Assembly (NCBI RefSeq): GCF_013386825.1
Contig: NZ_JACARC010000027.1
Location: forward strand, 154,788-218,787
From: Pseudomonas sp. IPO3778
GTDB lineage: Bacteria > Pseudomonadota > Gammaproteobacteria > Pseudomonadales > Pseudomonadaceae
Length of the DNA stretch: 64,000 nt
Direction of reading: 5' to 3'
The position numbers and the translations under genes are program-made. A model generated the notes under the pieces. That model saw only the letters and a program-made list of their open reading frames with translations, was not told where the DNA came from and did no database searches. Below are positions 1 through 9,019 of this stretch, piece by piece; position 1 is the first letter of the stretch, and each line of letters starts with the position of its first letter.

Positions 1-429
1 GTGGATGGTTACGGTCTTGCTGTCGGTGACATCGACGCTGTCGATGGAGGTCAGCTCACTTTTGCGCTGGGAGTCCGGCAACGTGCGTGCACGGTCCAGG
101 TTGAACTTAACCGCAGCGGCATCGAACGGTTCACCGTCATGGAACGTCACCCCTTCGCGCAGCGTCATGGTCAGCGTCTTGCCTTCGTCGCTCCAGCGCC
201 AGGCAATCGCCAGCCGGGGCACATATTGCAGATCGGCCGACGTGTCCACCAGCTTGTCGCACAAGGCGGCATAGACGAGGCGCCCGGTGTAGGTGTGCGA
301 ACGGTGAGGGTCAAGCATGTCCGGGTCATCCTGAATACCGATGCGCAAGGTGTCATTCATGCTGGCAGCAAAAGCTGAACTGCAGGCAAGCAGCATGACT
401 GCCCCTGTGAAACCGAACAGGTGCTTCAT
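1..429 (-). CDS. Peptide ABC transporter substrate-binding protein (partial, 3' end outside window)
   Basis: Periplasmic binding protein of a dipeptide/oligopeptide ABC importer (SBP_bac_5 family). Only the first 143 codons are inside the window; the gene continues past position 1. A Sec signal peptide with hydrophobic core and an AFA-type cleavage site covers about residues 1-22, followed by the family's early motifs: a DPD-LDPH segment and, near residue 97, FHDGEPFDA. The start ATG overlaps the stop of the upstream ATPase gene (ATGA, 426-429), so it is the fourth gene of the regulator-ATPase-ATPase-binding protein operon. The permease genes are not in view and probably lie beyond the left edge. 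The exact peptide ligand cannot be told. Confidence 0.9.
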   Translation of the reverse strand, partial: MKHLFGFTGAVMLLACSSAFAASMNDTLRIGIQDDPDMLDPHRSHTYTGRLVYAALCDKLVDTSADLQYVPRLAIAWRWSDEGKTLTMTLREGVTFHDGEPFDAAAVKFNLDRARTLPDSQRKSELTSIDSVDVTDSKTVTIH

Positions 430-1517
430 GAGTGATGCTCCGTGAGGGTGGACTGACGCGCCTTGAACAGCGCGAGGCGCTGAGAGAGCGCAGTGCTTTG
501 GGTCGAGATGATCAGGCTGCCGCTGCCTGCAGACGCAATTTCTCGCCAGTAGTGGCAGGCCACCTGGCGATCGCCAGGAATCGTCTCCAACAGCGGTTTG
601 CTTTCCTTGCACAGCGCCCGGACATGCGGGCAGCGCGTGTGGAAACGGCACCCGGACGGCGGAGCGCTGGGGCTGGGCATATCGCCGCCCAGTACTTGCC
701 GTGCACGACGGTCGCCTGGATGGCTTACCGGCACGGAATCGATCAGGGCCTGGGTGTAAGGGTGCAGAGGGCTTTCGAACAGCGCATCCACCGGGGCCAA
801 CTCGACGATCTCGCCCAGGTACATCACGGCGACCCGGTCACTCATGTGCCGGATCACGGCCAGGCCGTGGGCGACAATGATCAGGGTCAGGCCGAACTGT
901 TCCTTCAGGTCTTCCAGCAGGTTAACCACTTGCGCCTGCACCGACACATCCAGTGCCGACACCGGCTCGTCGCCCAGCAGCAAGGTCGGCCTCGACGCCA
1001 GGGCTCGAGCGATGCCGATGCGTTGACGCTGCCCGCCGGAAAACTCATGGGGATAGCGAGTCGCGTGTTCCGGGGCCAGACCGACCGTGCGCAACAGTTC
1101 GGCAACACGCTGTTCGCGCTCACTGCGGTTTTCCTTCCCATGCAGCCAGATCGGTTCGCCGACAATAGTCTCGACACTCATTCTTGGGTTAAGGGAGGCA
1201 AACGGGTCCTGGAAGATGATTTGCAGGTCCTGGCGTACCCGGCGCAATTCGCTGGCCGACAGGTTGCCCAGGCTGCGCCCCTCGTAAATCGCTTCACCGC
1301 TGGTGGGCTTAAGCAGGTTGAGCAACAGACGGCCCAGGGTAGATTTTCCCGAGCCCGACTCCCCCACCAGCGCCAGGGTTTCACCGCGACGGACCGACAA
1401 TGAGATGCCGTCGACCGCCCGCACTGGCGGCGGGGCTTTTTGCCACAAACCCGCCGAACCGGTGAAATGCCGGGTCAGATCAACAGCCTCAAGAATCGGT
1501 TTATCGAGAGCCTTCAT
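426..1517 (-). CDS. Oligopeptide/dipeptide ABC transporter ATP-binding protein (DppF/OppF type)
   Basis: Cytoplasmic ATPase that powers peptide uptake with the neighbouring ATPase and binding protein; 363 aa. It shows Walker [13 protein letters not shown] signature FSGGQRQR, Walker B LLLGDEP and the oligopeptide-family C-terminal extension with the Cys-containing GCRFHTRCP segment. The ATG at 1517 was chosen because it overlaps the stop of the preceding ATPase gene (1514-1517); an in-frame ATG 14 codons upstream would create a long overlap. About 40 residues follow the HTRCP motif, somewhat longer than usual. Translational coupling on both sides indicates one transcript. Confidence 0.93.
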   Translation of the reverse strand: MKALDKPILEAVDLTRHFTGSAGLWQKAPPPVRAVDGISLSVRRGETLALVGESGSGKSTLGRLLLNLLKPTSGEAIYEGRSLGNLSASELRRVRQDLQIIFQDPFASLNPRMSVETIVGEPIWLHGKENRSEREQRVAELLRTVGLAPEHATRYPHEFSGGQRQRIGIARALASRPTLLLGDEPVSALDVSVQAQVVNLLEDLKEQFGLTLIIVAHGLAVIRHMSDRVAVMYLGEIVELAPVDALFESPLHPYTQALIDSVPVSHPGDRRARQVLGGDMPSPSAPPSGCRFHTRCPHVRALCKESKPLLETIPGDRQVACHYWREIASAGSGSLIISTQSTALSQRLALFKARQSTLTEHHS

Positions 1518-2503
1518 GCGGTAACCCCGGCGTGGTTTTCCAGCGGCACTCGCAAACACGCAGCGAAATGCCCCGGAGAAACTTCATAAAGAGGAGGACG
1601 TTCGGCCCGACAAGCGTCCAGCACAAACGGGCAGCGCCCAGCGAACCGGCAGCCGGCGGGCATTTCGTTGGCCGTCGGCACACGTCCGGCGATGGTTGCC
1701 AGGCGCGCCTGACGAGGGCCGAGAGACGGCATCGAGCCCATCAGGCCGATGGTGTAAGGATGCTGCGGATCATCGAAAATGGCCTGCACCGAGCCACTCT
1801 CAACCACCCGCCCGGCGTACATCACCACGACGTCATCGGCCACTTCAGCTACCACGCCCAAGTCATGAGTAATGAGGATCATCGCGGTACCGGTATCGGC
1901 CTGGAGGCTGGCGATTAATCCGAGGATTTGTGCCTGTATGGTGACGTCCAGCGCCGTGGTCGGTTCGTCGGCGATGATCAGCGCCGGGTTGTTGGCCAGC
2001 GCGATAGCGATCATCACCCGTTGCCGCATGCCTCCCGAAAGCTCGTGAGGGTAAGCATCAAGGCGTTTACGAGCATCCGGCACACGTACCTTCTCGAGCA
2101 TTTGCAGCGCCCGTTCACGCGCCTCGGCCCTGGAAAGGCCCTGATGGCGAATCATCCCCTCGGCAATCTGCTCGCCAACGGTAAACACCGGGTTGAGCGA
2201 GGTCATCGGCTCCTGAAAAATCATCGCCAGTTGGTTGCCGCGGATATCCAAACGCTCAGCCGCGGTCAGGCTCAGCAACGCCTGGCCGATAAAGTCGGCG
2301 CGGCCTGCCTGAATCCGGGTGCTTTCCGGCAGCAGGCCCATCAAGGCCAGCGAGGTCACGCTCTTGCCACAGCCAGACTCACCGACGATCGCCAGTGTTC
2401 GCCCGGCGACGATAGTGAATGACAAGCCATCGACCACATTCGCCGACGCGCCGGGAAAACGCACGGTCAGGTCCTGTACGTTCAGAACGGTTGAGGCACT
2501 CAT
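1514..2503 (-). CDS. Oligopeptide/dipeptide ABC transporter ATP-binding protein (DppD/OppD type)
   Basis: Second ATPase of the same peptide importer, 329 aa, the usual size for DppD/OppD. Visible are Walker [10 protein letters not shown], signature ELSGGMRQR, Walker [13 protein letters not shown], the switch HDLGVV and the C-terminal [10 protein letters not shown] motif of the oligopeptide subfamily. Its ATG overlaps the TGA of the upstream GntR gene by four bases (2500-2503) and its own stop overlaps the next ATPase start, so regulator and transporter are co-translated. DppD and DppF type subunits normally act as a heterodimer on two permeases, which are not present in this window. Confidence 0.94.
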   Translation of the reverse strand: MSASTVLNVQDLTVRFPGASANVVDGLSFTIVAGRTLAIVGESGCGKSVTSLALMGLLPESTRIQAGRADFIGQALLSLTAAERLDIRGNQLAMIFQEPMTSLNPVFTVGEQIAEGMIRHQGLSRAEARERALQMLEKVRVPDARKRLDAYPHELSGGMRQRVMIAIALANNPALIIADEPTTALDVTIQAQILGLIASLQADTGTAMILITHDLGVVAEVADDVVVMYAGRVVESGSVQAIFDDPQHPYTIGLMGSMPSLGPRQARLATIAGRVPTANEMPAGCRFAGRCPFVLDACRAERPPLYEVSPGHFAACLRVPLENHAGVTA

Positions 2504-3198
2504 AAGCTTTCGTCCATGGTTTGTTCGATCGTCTGGTTCAGGGCACTTTGCAAGGCACGCAGATGGCTGCGCATACGCGCGGCGGCTTCGGCCGGGGCGC
2601 GAGCCTCGATAGCATCCACCACGGCTTGATGGTCGTGATCGTAGCCCCGCAACTTCTCGGCGCTACGGGCACGGTCGCGCAGGTCACGCCACACAGGGTC
2701 AAGACGGATCGCATCAATCATCTCGAACAGATCCAGCAGCAGCCGATTGCCTGCGGCCTCGGCAATGCAACGATGCAAGGCGCTGTCCCACAACTCGATC
2801 TGATCGGCGTCCTGCTGGTGTTCGGTCATCTGTGTCAGCAAACGGCGCAGCATGGCGATCTGTTCACCACTGGCTCGCATGGCCGCCAACGACGCCAGCG
2901 CGGGCTCCAGGTACAGCCGGGCTTCCATGACTTCGCTGAAGTTGCTGCGACTCGAGAGGCGGGCAAAACTCACCGCACTGGGCGGCGTGGGGCCAATAAA
3001 TGTACCTCGACCCTGGCGGCGCCAGATTTGCCCTTCCGCCTCCAGCACAGACAAGGCACGGCGTATCGCCCGCCGCCCCATGCCGAACTCCACCACTAAT
3101 TCACGCTCGGTCGGCAGAGGCTTTTCCGGTGTCAGTGCATGCAACGCAATGAGCTTGCGCAGCGCTTCAATGGCCAGGCTGGAATTGCTTTCTGACAT
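2500..3198 (-). CDS. GntR/FadR-family (FCD) transcriptional regulator of the peptide transport operon
   Basis: One-component regulator, 232 aa. An N-terminal winged helix (about residues 8-70, with LPTERELVVEFGMGRRAIRR as recognition region) is followed by an all-helical FCD ligand domain with the usual D/H metal-site pattern (WDSALHRCIAEAAGN). It is the first gene of the operon and is coupled to the first ATPase by ATGA, suggesting local control of peptide uptake. Two starts are possible: ATG at 3222 has no clear ribosome site, whereas ATG at 3198 has an AAAGG stretch about 15 bases upstream; 3198 is preferred but uncertain. A repeated AATTGGTTCG motif upstream is a candidate operator. Confidence 0.88.
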   Translation of the reverse strand: MSESNSSLAIEALRKLIALHALTPEKPLPTERELVVEFGMGRRAIRRALSVLEAEGQIWRRQGRGTFIGPTPPSAVSFARLSSRSNFSEVMEARLYLEPALASLAAMRASGEQIAMLRRLLTQMTEHQQDADQIELWDSALHRCIAEAAGNRLLLDLFEMIDAIRLDPVWRDLRDRARSAEKLRGYDHDHQAVVDAIEARAPAEAAARMRSHLRALQSALNQTIEQTMDESL

Positions 3199-3328
3199 GG
3201 CGATGGTCTCGAACCTTTGCATATAGGTCTCAGGAAAAGTGACGCCGCCCCACGGATGTGTTCAGCATAAAAGCCTGGATGCTGGCGGGTGCTTAAACAG
3301 AACGAGAGCAAGAGAAGTGCCAAACAAC

Positions 3329-3464
3329 AATTGGTTCGCTTAGCTCACAGGCAGAAAGCCGTAAAGATCACCAGAAACCCAACCATCGATAACGTTGAAG
3401 GAACTGAAAATTTATGTCTCATGAGATCAATAGGTAATTGGTTCGCACATAACACGAACCAATT
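3329..3464. promoter_or_regulatory. Candidate operator cluster AATTGGTTCG (one direct copy plus an inverted pair)
   Basis: The 562-base gap between the GntR operon and the sigma-54 activator remnant holds AATTGGTTCG at 3329-3338 and again at 3436-3445. The second copy is matched by its exact reverse complement CGAACCAATT at 3455-3464 with a 9-base spacer. Three copies of one decamer, two forming a perfect inverted repeat, look like a regulator-binding region, most simply for the adjacent GntR protein. The motif does not fit the usual FadR-family TNGT-N3-ACNA pattern, so the assignment is inference. Confidence 0.45.
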
Positions 3465-3707
3465 CATTGATAAACACGGGCCGCTCACACCATTAGTTCC
3501 AGCGCGCACCAATGTGAAACATGCCCTGTTACCAAAAGTTGCACCTACGTGAGCGCCCGTTGCCCGGAGGGTCAGACAGGCTCGTTTCGAGCAGCCACCG
3601 AGACCCGGAACCGGTCAAGCTGCTGCAAAAATGCGGTAACCGCTGCATTTTTACAGCGACACTCACGCGCGAGCTCTTGAACAGCAATGATTACTGGCAT
3701 TTTTCTT

Positions 3708-3721
3708 GGCATGCGATATGC
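3708..3721 (+). promoter_or_regulatory. Possible sigma-54 promoter (-24 GG / -12 GC)
   Basis: TTGGCAT followed by ATGC gives GG and GC dinucleotides exactly ten bases apart (GG 3708-3709, GC 3720-3721), as in -24/-12 promoters. It sits 67 bases upstream of the remnant of a sigma-54 activator gene. The -12 half is only a partial match. Just upstream (about 3621-3655) is an imperfect A/T-tailed inverted repeat around GCGGTAACCGC that could be a terminator. The rest of 3465-3707 shows nothing recognisable. Confidence 0.25.
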
Positions 3722-3787
3722 GCGCAAGCCGAATAGCCTGAGTCTTTTCGACCAGTTACCCATAAGCCAATTCGAGCCGACCAATTG

Positions 3788-4354
3788 ATGGATACCCTGA
3801 ATTTACGGATCAATAAAGCCCGGCCCCTTTCAGGCACCGTGAGTGCGGGAGGGCAACTCGTCAGTCTGTCCGCAAGCCTGAGCGATCAATTGGGTTACGC
3901 ACCAGAAGAGCTGCTGAACCAGCCTATTGAGCGCATCTACAGTGTCGAATCAGTACGCGCCTTGCAGGTGTTATTCGCCAATCCACCCGCCGACCAGATC
4001 ATTCACAGCTTGGAGCTCACTCTGATTCGCCATAACGGCGGCCTGCTACAAGTGGTCGCCAGCGGGCTGCTGGAGTGGCGCTCGGTCCAACCCGCGCCTG
4101 CACCTGTTGAAAATTCCGCTCGGAGTACTCGGCCATCGGCTACAGGAACTGCACAACGCCAATGTCGCGCCGATCTGTACTACCGCCTGGCCGTCTTGCC
4201 GGTAGAAATTCCACCATTGCGCCAGCACCGGGATGACTTGCCTTTTTTAATCGACATTTTGTTGAGCCGCATCAATGGGGATCGAGAGCCTTCACTGAGC
4301 CTGTCTGCCGGTTGCCGGCAACGACTGATGGGTTATGACTTTCCGGGCAATTAA
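3788..4354 (+). pseudogene. Remnant of a PAS-domain sigma-54-dependent activator (internal deletion, 3' truncated)
   Basis: The N-terminal ~100 residues are a PAS sensor domain (LSDQLGYAPEELLNQPI). After a short linker the frame jumps directly to the late part of a sigma-54 AAA+ domain: DLYYRL at 4172-4189, then LPVEIPPLRQHRDD, then YDFPGN at the end. Walker A, the GAFTGA loop and Walker B, which should lie between, are missing, and the protein stops where VREL and the C-terminal Fis-type helix-turn-helix should follow. The linker around 4100-4165 reads more naturally in the +1 frame (HRLQELHNAN), suggesting an extra frameshift. It cannot be a working activator. Confidence 0.75.
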
Positions 4355-4433
4355 CCAGCATCTGGCCCATGGTTTTGCACGCATGTTGTATGCGGAAATA
4401 ATTAGCATAAACAACGTAAAAGACTCTAAGCGT

Positions 4434-5048
4434 ATGAAAATTGGCGATCTGGATGGCGCCACTCACCTGATGCTGGGTGCTATTTCAACAGGACAACCCG
4501 AACTCGTAAAACCGTACCATCAGACGCTGTTCGCCGGCATCGAGGGCGGCGATGGCATCAGCGATCGCCATAATCTAGAGCTTGGCACGACGTTGCGCTA
4601 CTCCGCCTTCGGCCTGACTATCATCGGCGATTGGTTGGGCCAACCCCTCGACCTGGAAAAACACGCTTTGCCACGTGACCCCGCATGGGGGCAGTTGGTT
4701 GCCAATTGGCGCAACCCCGATCCTGACGCACTGCTGCCGGCGCTGATGGTTGCTTGCGATACCCACGTTGAACGCATTGCTTTGACTGAGCGTGAGGATG
4801 ACAGCGGGAAGTTTGAGTTCGGCTCAGTGTTCCTCGCCGTTCACCCCACCGAGATCCTCGCCATATTACGCCTGCGTGATCTACTTGGTCTGCCCAACCC
4901 GAGCAAAATTGATCACCCGCTGATGAAGACGCCTTACGCCGCCATCACCTGCCTGCCGGGTGCAATCACCCAGCGCGACGAGTTACTTGATCAGTTTCTC
5001 TCCATGGTACGCCAGCGGGATCCACACGTTTTTGCAGCAGGGTTATGA
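4434..5048 (+). CDS. Hypothetical protein next to PAAR/Rhs debris
   Basis: Not recognised. The 204-aa product (from ATG 4434; an ATG at 4335 would overlap the regulator remnant) is soluble, with no signal peptide or membrane helix and a helical look. Notable segments are LRYSAFGLTIIGDWLGQPL, LMVACDTHVERIA and FEFGSVFLAVHPTEILAILRLRDLLGLP. It sits 57 bases upstream of a PAAR spike gene, which suggests a type VI secretion accessory role such as an immunity protein, but that is inference from position only. The ribosome site is weak. GC content and codon use look intermediate between host genes and the AT-rich island further on. Confidence 0.55.
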   Translation: MKIGDLDGATHLMLGAISTGQPELVKPYHQTLFAGIEGGDGISDRHNLELGTTLRYSAFGLTIIGDWLGQPLDLEKHALPRDPAWGQLVANWRNPDPDALLPALMVACDTHVERIALTEREDDSGKFEFGSVFLAVHPTEILAILRLRDLLGLPNPSKIDHPLMKTPYAAITCLPGAITQRDELLDQFLSMVRQRDPHVFAAGL

Positions 5049-5105
5049 GCGATAAGCGATAACCACATTAGAAAAACAGCTCATATAGACTGGAAGGAAG
5101 TGATT

Positions 5106-5405
5106 ATGTCTGGACGAGGCGCAATCCGCTTGGGCGATCAGCACTCCGGCGGTGGGTCCATGGTTGAAGCTAATGGTTTTCCGGTGAATGGCATTCTGCA
5201 ATGCCTGCTGGGGGGCAAGGCGACTTGCCCTACGCACAAAGGCAATTTTCCACTGGTCTCCGGTGGCGACAGGACGGCGATTCATAATGGACGTCCGATG
5301 GTGTTGAACCCGCACAACTCGCGTGCGGATGCCGCGTCACTTCGTCATGCACAGCGAAATATGCCAAGGCGTGAACGCCCCCTTAACATGGACTGGACCA
5401 CTTAA
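5106..5405 (+). CDS. PAAR-domain protein, frameshifted at its C-terminus
   Basis: PAAR proteins form the sharpened tip on VgrG of the type VI secretion needle and carry effectors. The product starts with RLGDQHSGGG and has the metal-site region KATCPTHKGNF near residue 40. After RPMV at about residue 66 the reading frame becomes unrelated. The -1/+2 frame from 5303 instead gives VEPAQLACGCRVTSSC, the expected second Cys-rich PAAR half, ending at a TGA at 5372-5374. A single missing G at about 5301-5303 explains this. The encoded 99-aa protein therefore lacks its last metal ligands and is probably inactive. A truncated Rhs gene follows. Confidence 0.75.
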   Translation: MSGRGAIRLGDQHSGGGSMVEANGFPVNGILQCLLGGKATCPTHKGNFPLVSGGDRTAIHNGRPMVLNPHNSRADAASLRHAQRNMPRRERPLNMDWTT

Positions 5406-5435
5406 TTACATTCAACTTCGCCAATGGTTGAGTGA

Positions 5436-6755
5436 CTCGGTTACCGCTACGACGAACTGGGTAACCTCACCCAATTGGCGCTGCCTGACGGGCGCACGGT
5501 CAACTATCTTTGCTACGGCAGCGGCCACCTGCATCAAATCAACCTCGACGGCCACCTGATCAGCGACTTCGAGCGCGACGCCTTGCACCGCGAGACCTTG
5601 CGTGCCCAAGGCTCACTCACCAGCCGCTACGGCTACGACACCAAGGGTCGCAAGATATGGCAGGCGGCCATTCATCTGCCTCACGAGCAACTCAGCCAGC
5701 TTCAGGAAAAAGCCAACAGCCTGCTCGGCCACCCACAGCACCCGGCCACCGCCCTGCACCGCCGCTACCACTACAGCCCTGGCGGTGAAGTGCAGCGCAT
5801 CAACGACAAACAGCGTGGGGTGACCAGCTTCACGTATGACGCCAGCGGCCAACTGCGCAGTCGTCAACCCGATCATCCGCAATTGCAGACCGAAGATTTT
5901 TCCTATGACCCGGCCGGCAACCTCAGTGGCAGTGGTCGCTGGCAGTTTGCAAGCTTGCCGGACAACCGCCTGGTGGCCTTCAAGGATTTGCGCTTCAGCT
6001 ATGACACGTGAGGCAACCTGAGTGAGAAAAGCAGTGCGGCTGGGGGTATACAACGCTTTTACTACGACAGTGAAAATCGCCTGATCAGGGCCGAAACCTG
6101 GCAAGACACCACCCTGAGCAGCGAGGCCTGTTACGTCTACGATGCACTGGGCCGACGCATCGCCAAGCAGGTCACGCAGGACGGTCAGACTCAGGAGACT
6201 AAGTTCCCCTGGCAAGGCTTGCGGTTGCTTCAGGAACAGCAACCGCAATTGCATAGCCTGTACCTCTACGAACCGGGCAGCTACGCACCATTGGCCTGTG
6301 TCGACAACGATCCTGAACTGCCTGAACAGGAGGCAGAGCACTACTACTTTCACACCGACCAGATCGGCACGCCGCAGGAAATGACCAACGCGGAGGGGCA
6401 AATGGTGTGGCGCGCCTATTACAAGGCATGGGGTGGTCTGGAGGCATTGTCACCGAACCAGGTGGAGCAGAACCTGCGCTTTCAGGGGCAATACCACGAC
6501 CGGGAAAGTGGGCTGTACTACAACACGTTCAGGTATTACGATCCGGCGGTGGGGAGGTTTACCACTCAGGACCCGATTGGGTTGATGGGTGGGGAGAATC
6601 TTTATCGGTATGCGCCGAATGCGCCAGGTTGGATTGATCCTATTGGCTGGTGCTCAGCCAAGCTTGGAAAGAACATGGGTGCCGCAAAAGGTGATGGTAC
6701 GGGTAACCATCACCTGATTTCCGAAGAAGTAATGAAAAATTTCAATGGGCAGGTT
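5436..6755 (+). pseudogene. Truncated Rhs/YD-repeat effector with internal stop and lost toxin tip
   Basis: Rhs proteins form a YD-repeat shell that delivers a C-terminal toxin. The frame here begins abruptly inside the repeats (GYRYDELGNL), so roughly the first two thirds of a normal Rhs protein are missing. It shows YD repeats (SYDPAGNL, YYDSENRL, YVYDALGRR) and the conserved core end (DPIGL, ENLYRYAPNA, WIDPIG). An in-frame TGA at 6009-6011 breaks SYDT-GNL. After the core only about 30 residues of a toxin with an HH-LI motif (His codons 6708-6713), like AHH/HNH-type nucleases, remain. Similarity stops at about 6755, 20 bases before the end of rnhA on the other strand. Confidence 0.85.
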
Positions 6756-6774
6756 ATTAGCACCACAGCCTGCA

Positions 6775-7227
6775 TCAGCTCTGCTTGTAGCCGCGCACGT
6801 CATCCACACCACGATTGGCCAGTTGGTCGGCCCGCTCGTTGCCCGGGTGGCCGATGTGCCCGCGCACCCACTTCCAGGTGATGTTGTGGCGGTTGCATTG
6901 CTCATCGAGCAACTGCCACAGGTCAGCGTTTTTCACCGGTTCCTTGGCGGCGGTTTTCCAGCCGCGCTTTTTCCAGTTGACCATCCACTCGTTGATGCCC
7001 TTCATCACGTACTGGGAGTCGGTCACCAGCAACACGTCGCAACGACGCTTGAGCTCTTCAAGGCCACGGATTGCGCCCATCAGCTCCATACGGTTGTTGG
7101 TGGTGTTGGCTTCACCGCCCCACAGTTCCTTCTCCACGCCTTTGCACACCAGCAAGGCGCCCCATCCGCCGGGGCCCGGGTTGCCCTTGCAGGCGCCATC
7201 GGTGAAGAGTTCTACGCTATCGGTCAT
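6775..7227 (-). CDS. rnhA: Ribonuclease HI
   Basis: Cleaves the RNA strand of RNA-DNA hybrids in the cytoplasm (primer and R-loop removal). The 150-aa product has the full active site of the E. coli type: D10 in [16 protein letters not shown]48 in NRMEL, D70 in LVTDSQYV, H124 and D134 in NERADQLA. The start at 7227 gives the standard N-terminus; in-frame ATGs upstream would add a non-conserved leader. It is downstream of a methyltransferase gene. In P. aeruginosa rnhA is followed by dnaQ; here that place is taken by Rhs debris. Confidence 0.97.
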   Translation of the reverse strand: MTDSVELFTDGACKGNPGPGGWGALLVCKGVEKELWGGEANTTNNRMELMGAIRGLEELKRRCDVLLVTDSQYVMKGINEWMVNWKKRGWKTAAKEPVKNADLWQLLDEQCNRHNITWKWVRGHIGHPGNERADQLANRGVDDVRGYKQS

Positions 7228-7329
7228 TTCACTATCCATTAAAGCGGGATCCATCAAAGCGGGTTGCCGATAATCGACCGACAAAGGCCCGAGGTCGAGA
7301 GGCTCGACCTGAAATCAAAAAAGTGTTTT

Positions 7330-8088
7330 TTACTGTTCGCTCTGCTTGCGATTGACCTTGGCCATCGGCATCGGCACCAGCTTGCCCATGGGTTCGCGAC
7401 GCACCTGGCGCACCGGGCGCAGGCCAACGACGATCTTGCGCGCGACCAACAAGTAGAAGCCACCGCCAGACAATTGCCAGGCACCGGCCCTGCGCTCCCA
7501 GCCGGCCAGCCGGCCCTGCCACTTGGCGGACGCAAGCGGCGGACGATAGCACCCGAAGCGGCGTTTCTCCAGCGCAAAGCCCAGCAGGTTCAACCAGTCG
7601 CCCACCCGCGAGGGCGAGATGCAGCGCGCCTGGCGCAACGCATCGTGGGCGAACACATGGCGTAAACCCCAGGTGCTCCAGGGGTTGATGCCGATGATCA
7701 GCAAATGGCCACCTGGGCGCACACTGCTCGCGGCTTCGCGCAGCAAACCGTGGGGCGACAGGCAGAAATCCAGGCCATGCTGCAACACCACCACGTCGGC
7801 GGCATGCTCGCTCAGCGGCCACGCCTGCTCCTCGCAGACAATCTCAACCCCCGGCAACGGCGCGCCCAGGCGCACATTGCGTTGCACCTGAGGCGCCGGC
7901 GGCGGGGTTTGTGCCGACGGGCCGTAATGCACCAGGTAACCACCAAAGAACCGGCCCAGCTCGTCTTCGAGCATGCGCCGCTCTTCATCCAGCAAAAATT
8001 GCCCGATAGGCCCGGACAGCCATTCACGGGCTGCGCTGATCAGGGCCAGCCACTCGGGATCGGCCTGGGCGAACGCTTTATCAGTCAT
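7330..8088 (-). CDS. Class I SAM-dependent methyltransferase
   Basis: A 252-aa cytoplasmic methyltransferase of the Methyltransf_11 type. Recognisable parts are the mid-protein [20 protein letters not shown] (motif II-like) and [15 protein letters not shown] (motif III/IV). The N-terminal 40 residues carry a helical extension. The ATG at 8088 was chosen because GGAG lies 7 bases upstream; an ATG four codons earlier lies inside that ribosome site. The gene lies between rnhA and gloB (divergent), a stable Pseudomonas arrangement. The substrate is unknown. Confidence 0.87.
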   Translation of the reverse strand: MTDKAFAQADPEWLALISAAREWLSGPIGQFLLDEERRMLEDELGRFFGGYLVHYGPSAQTPPPAPQVQRNVRLGAPLPGVEIVCEEQAWPLSEHAADVVVLQHGLDFCLSPHGLLREAASSVRPGGHLLIIGINPWSTWGLRHVFAHDALRQARCISPSRVGDWLNLLGFALEKRRFGCYRPPLASAKWQGRLAGWERRAGAWQLSGGGFYLLVARKIVVGLRPVRQVRREPMGKLVPMPMAKVNRKQSEQ

Positions 8089-8153
8089 TGCATTCTCCAA
8101 CTCGCCAAGACGTTCTAAGATGCACCAATGTGTTCAGCTTGGCGAATCAAAGA

Positions 8154-8921
8154 ATGATACAGATCAGTGCCCTGCCCGCCTTCACCGATAACTACATCTG
8201 GTTGTTACAGGATCAGCCCAACAAACGCTGCGCCGTGGTCGACCCCGGTGATGCCGCGCCCGTGCTGGCCTGGCTCCAGCAGCACCCCGACTGGACCCTC
8301 AGCGACATTCTGGTGACTCACCATCACCATGATCATGTCGGCGGCGTCGAGCAACTTAAAAGTGTTTCAGGCGCCACCGTCTACGGTCCGGCAAATGAAA
8401 AGATCCCGGCGCGGGATGTTGCCCTCCAGGACAACGACCGCGTCACCGTCCTCGGGTGGGACTTCGACGTGTTCGCCGTACCCGGTCACACCCTCGGCCA
8501 TATCGCCTTTTACCACCCGGGCGTGCTGTTCTGCGGCGACACCCTGTTCGCCGCCGGTTGTGGCCGCCTGTTCGAAGGCACCCCGCAACAAATGCATACG
8601 TCCCTGCAGCGTCTCGCGGCACTGCCGGCCAACACCCTGGTGTACTGCACCCACGAATACACACAAAGCAACCTGAAATTCGCCCAGGCCGTGGAACCGC
8701 ACAACGCGGATATCGCCAAACGGGTGGAGAACGTGCGGCAACTGCGGGCTAACGGCGAGATCACGCTGCCTTCGACATTGGCCCTGGAAATACTCACTAA
8801 CCCTTTTTTACGGACATCTGAAACATCCGTTAAAGAAAAAGCGGACGAACGGAATGGCCGGGATAACCAGGCCGGGAGTGAGGTGTTTGCTAGCTTGAGG
8901 TCTTGGAAAGATACGTTCTAA
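8154..8921 (+). CDS. gloB: Hydroxyacylglutathione hydrolase (glyoxalase II)
   Basis: Hydrolyses S-lactoylglutathione to lactate and glutathione, the second step of methylglyoxal detoxification. The 255-aa protein has the binuclear metal signature THHHHDH at residues 55-61, further ligands in PGHTLGH and FCGDTLF, and the C-terminal THEYT and NPFLR segments typical of glyoxalase II. The ATG at 8154 gives the standard [11 protein letters not shown]-terminus. It is divergent from the methyltransferase gene with only about 65 bases between them, so the promoters overlap. Confidence 0.96.
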   Translation: MIQISALPAFTDNYIWLLQDQPNKRCAVVDPGDAAPVLAWLQQHPDWTLSDILVTHHHHDHVGGVEQLKSVSGATVYGPANEKIPARDVALQDNDRVTVLGWDFDVFAVPGHTLGHIAFYHPGVLFCGDTLFAAGCGRLFEGTPQQMHTSLQRLAALPANTLVYCTHEYTQSNLKFAQAVEPHNADIAKRVENVRQLRANGEITLPSTLALEILTNPFLRTSETSVKEKADERNGRDNQAGSEVFASLRSWKDTF

Positions 8922-9019
8922 GCGTGCGAAATTTGGTACGTAATTTCTGAATGGTTGACCGCAACCAAAGCGCTTTCTAGAATCGCCCGACATTTTTGCC
9001 CGGAACTTACTTCCAGCCA

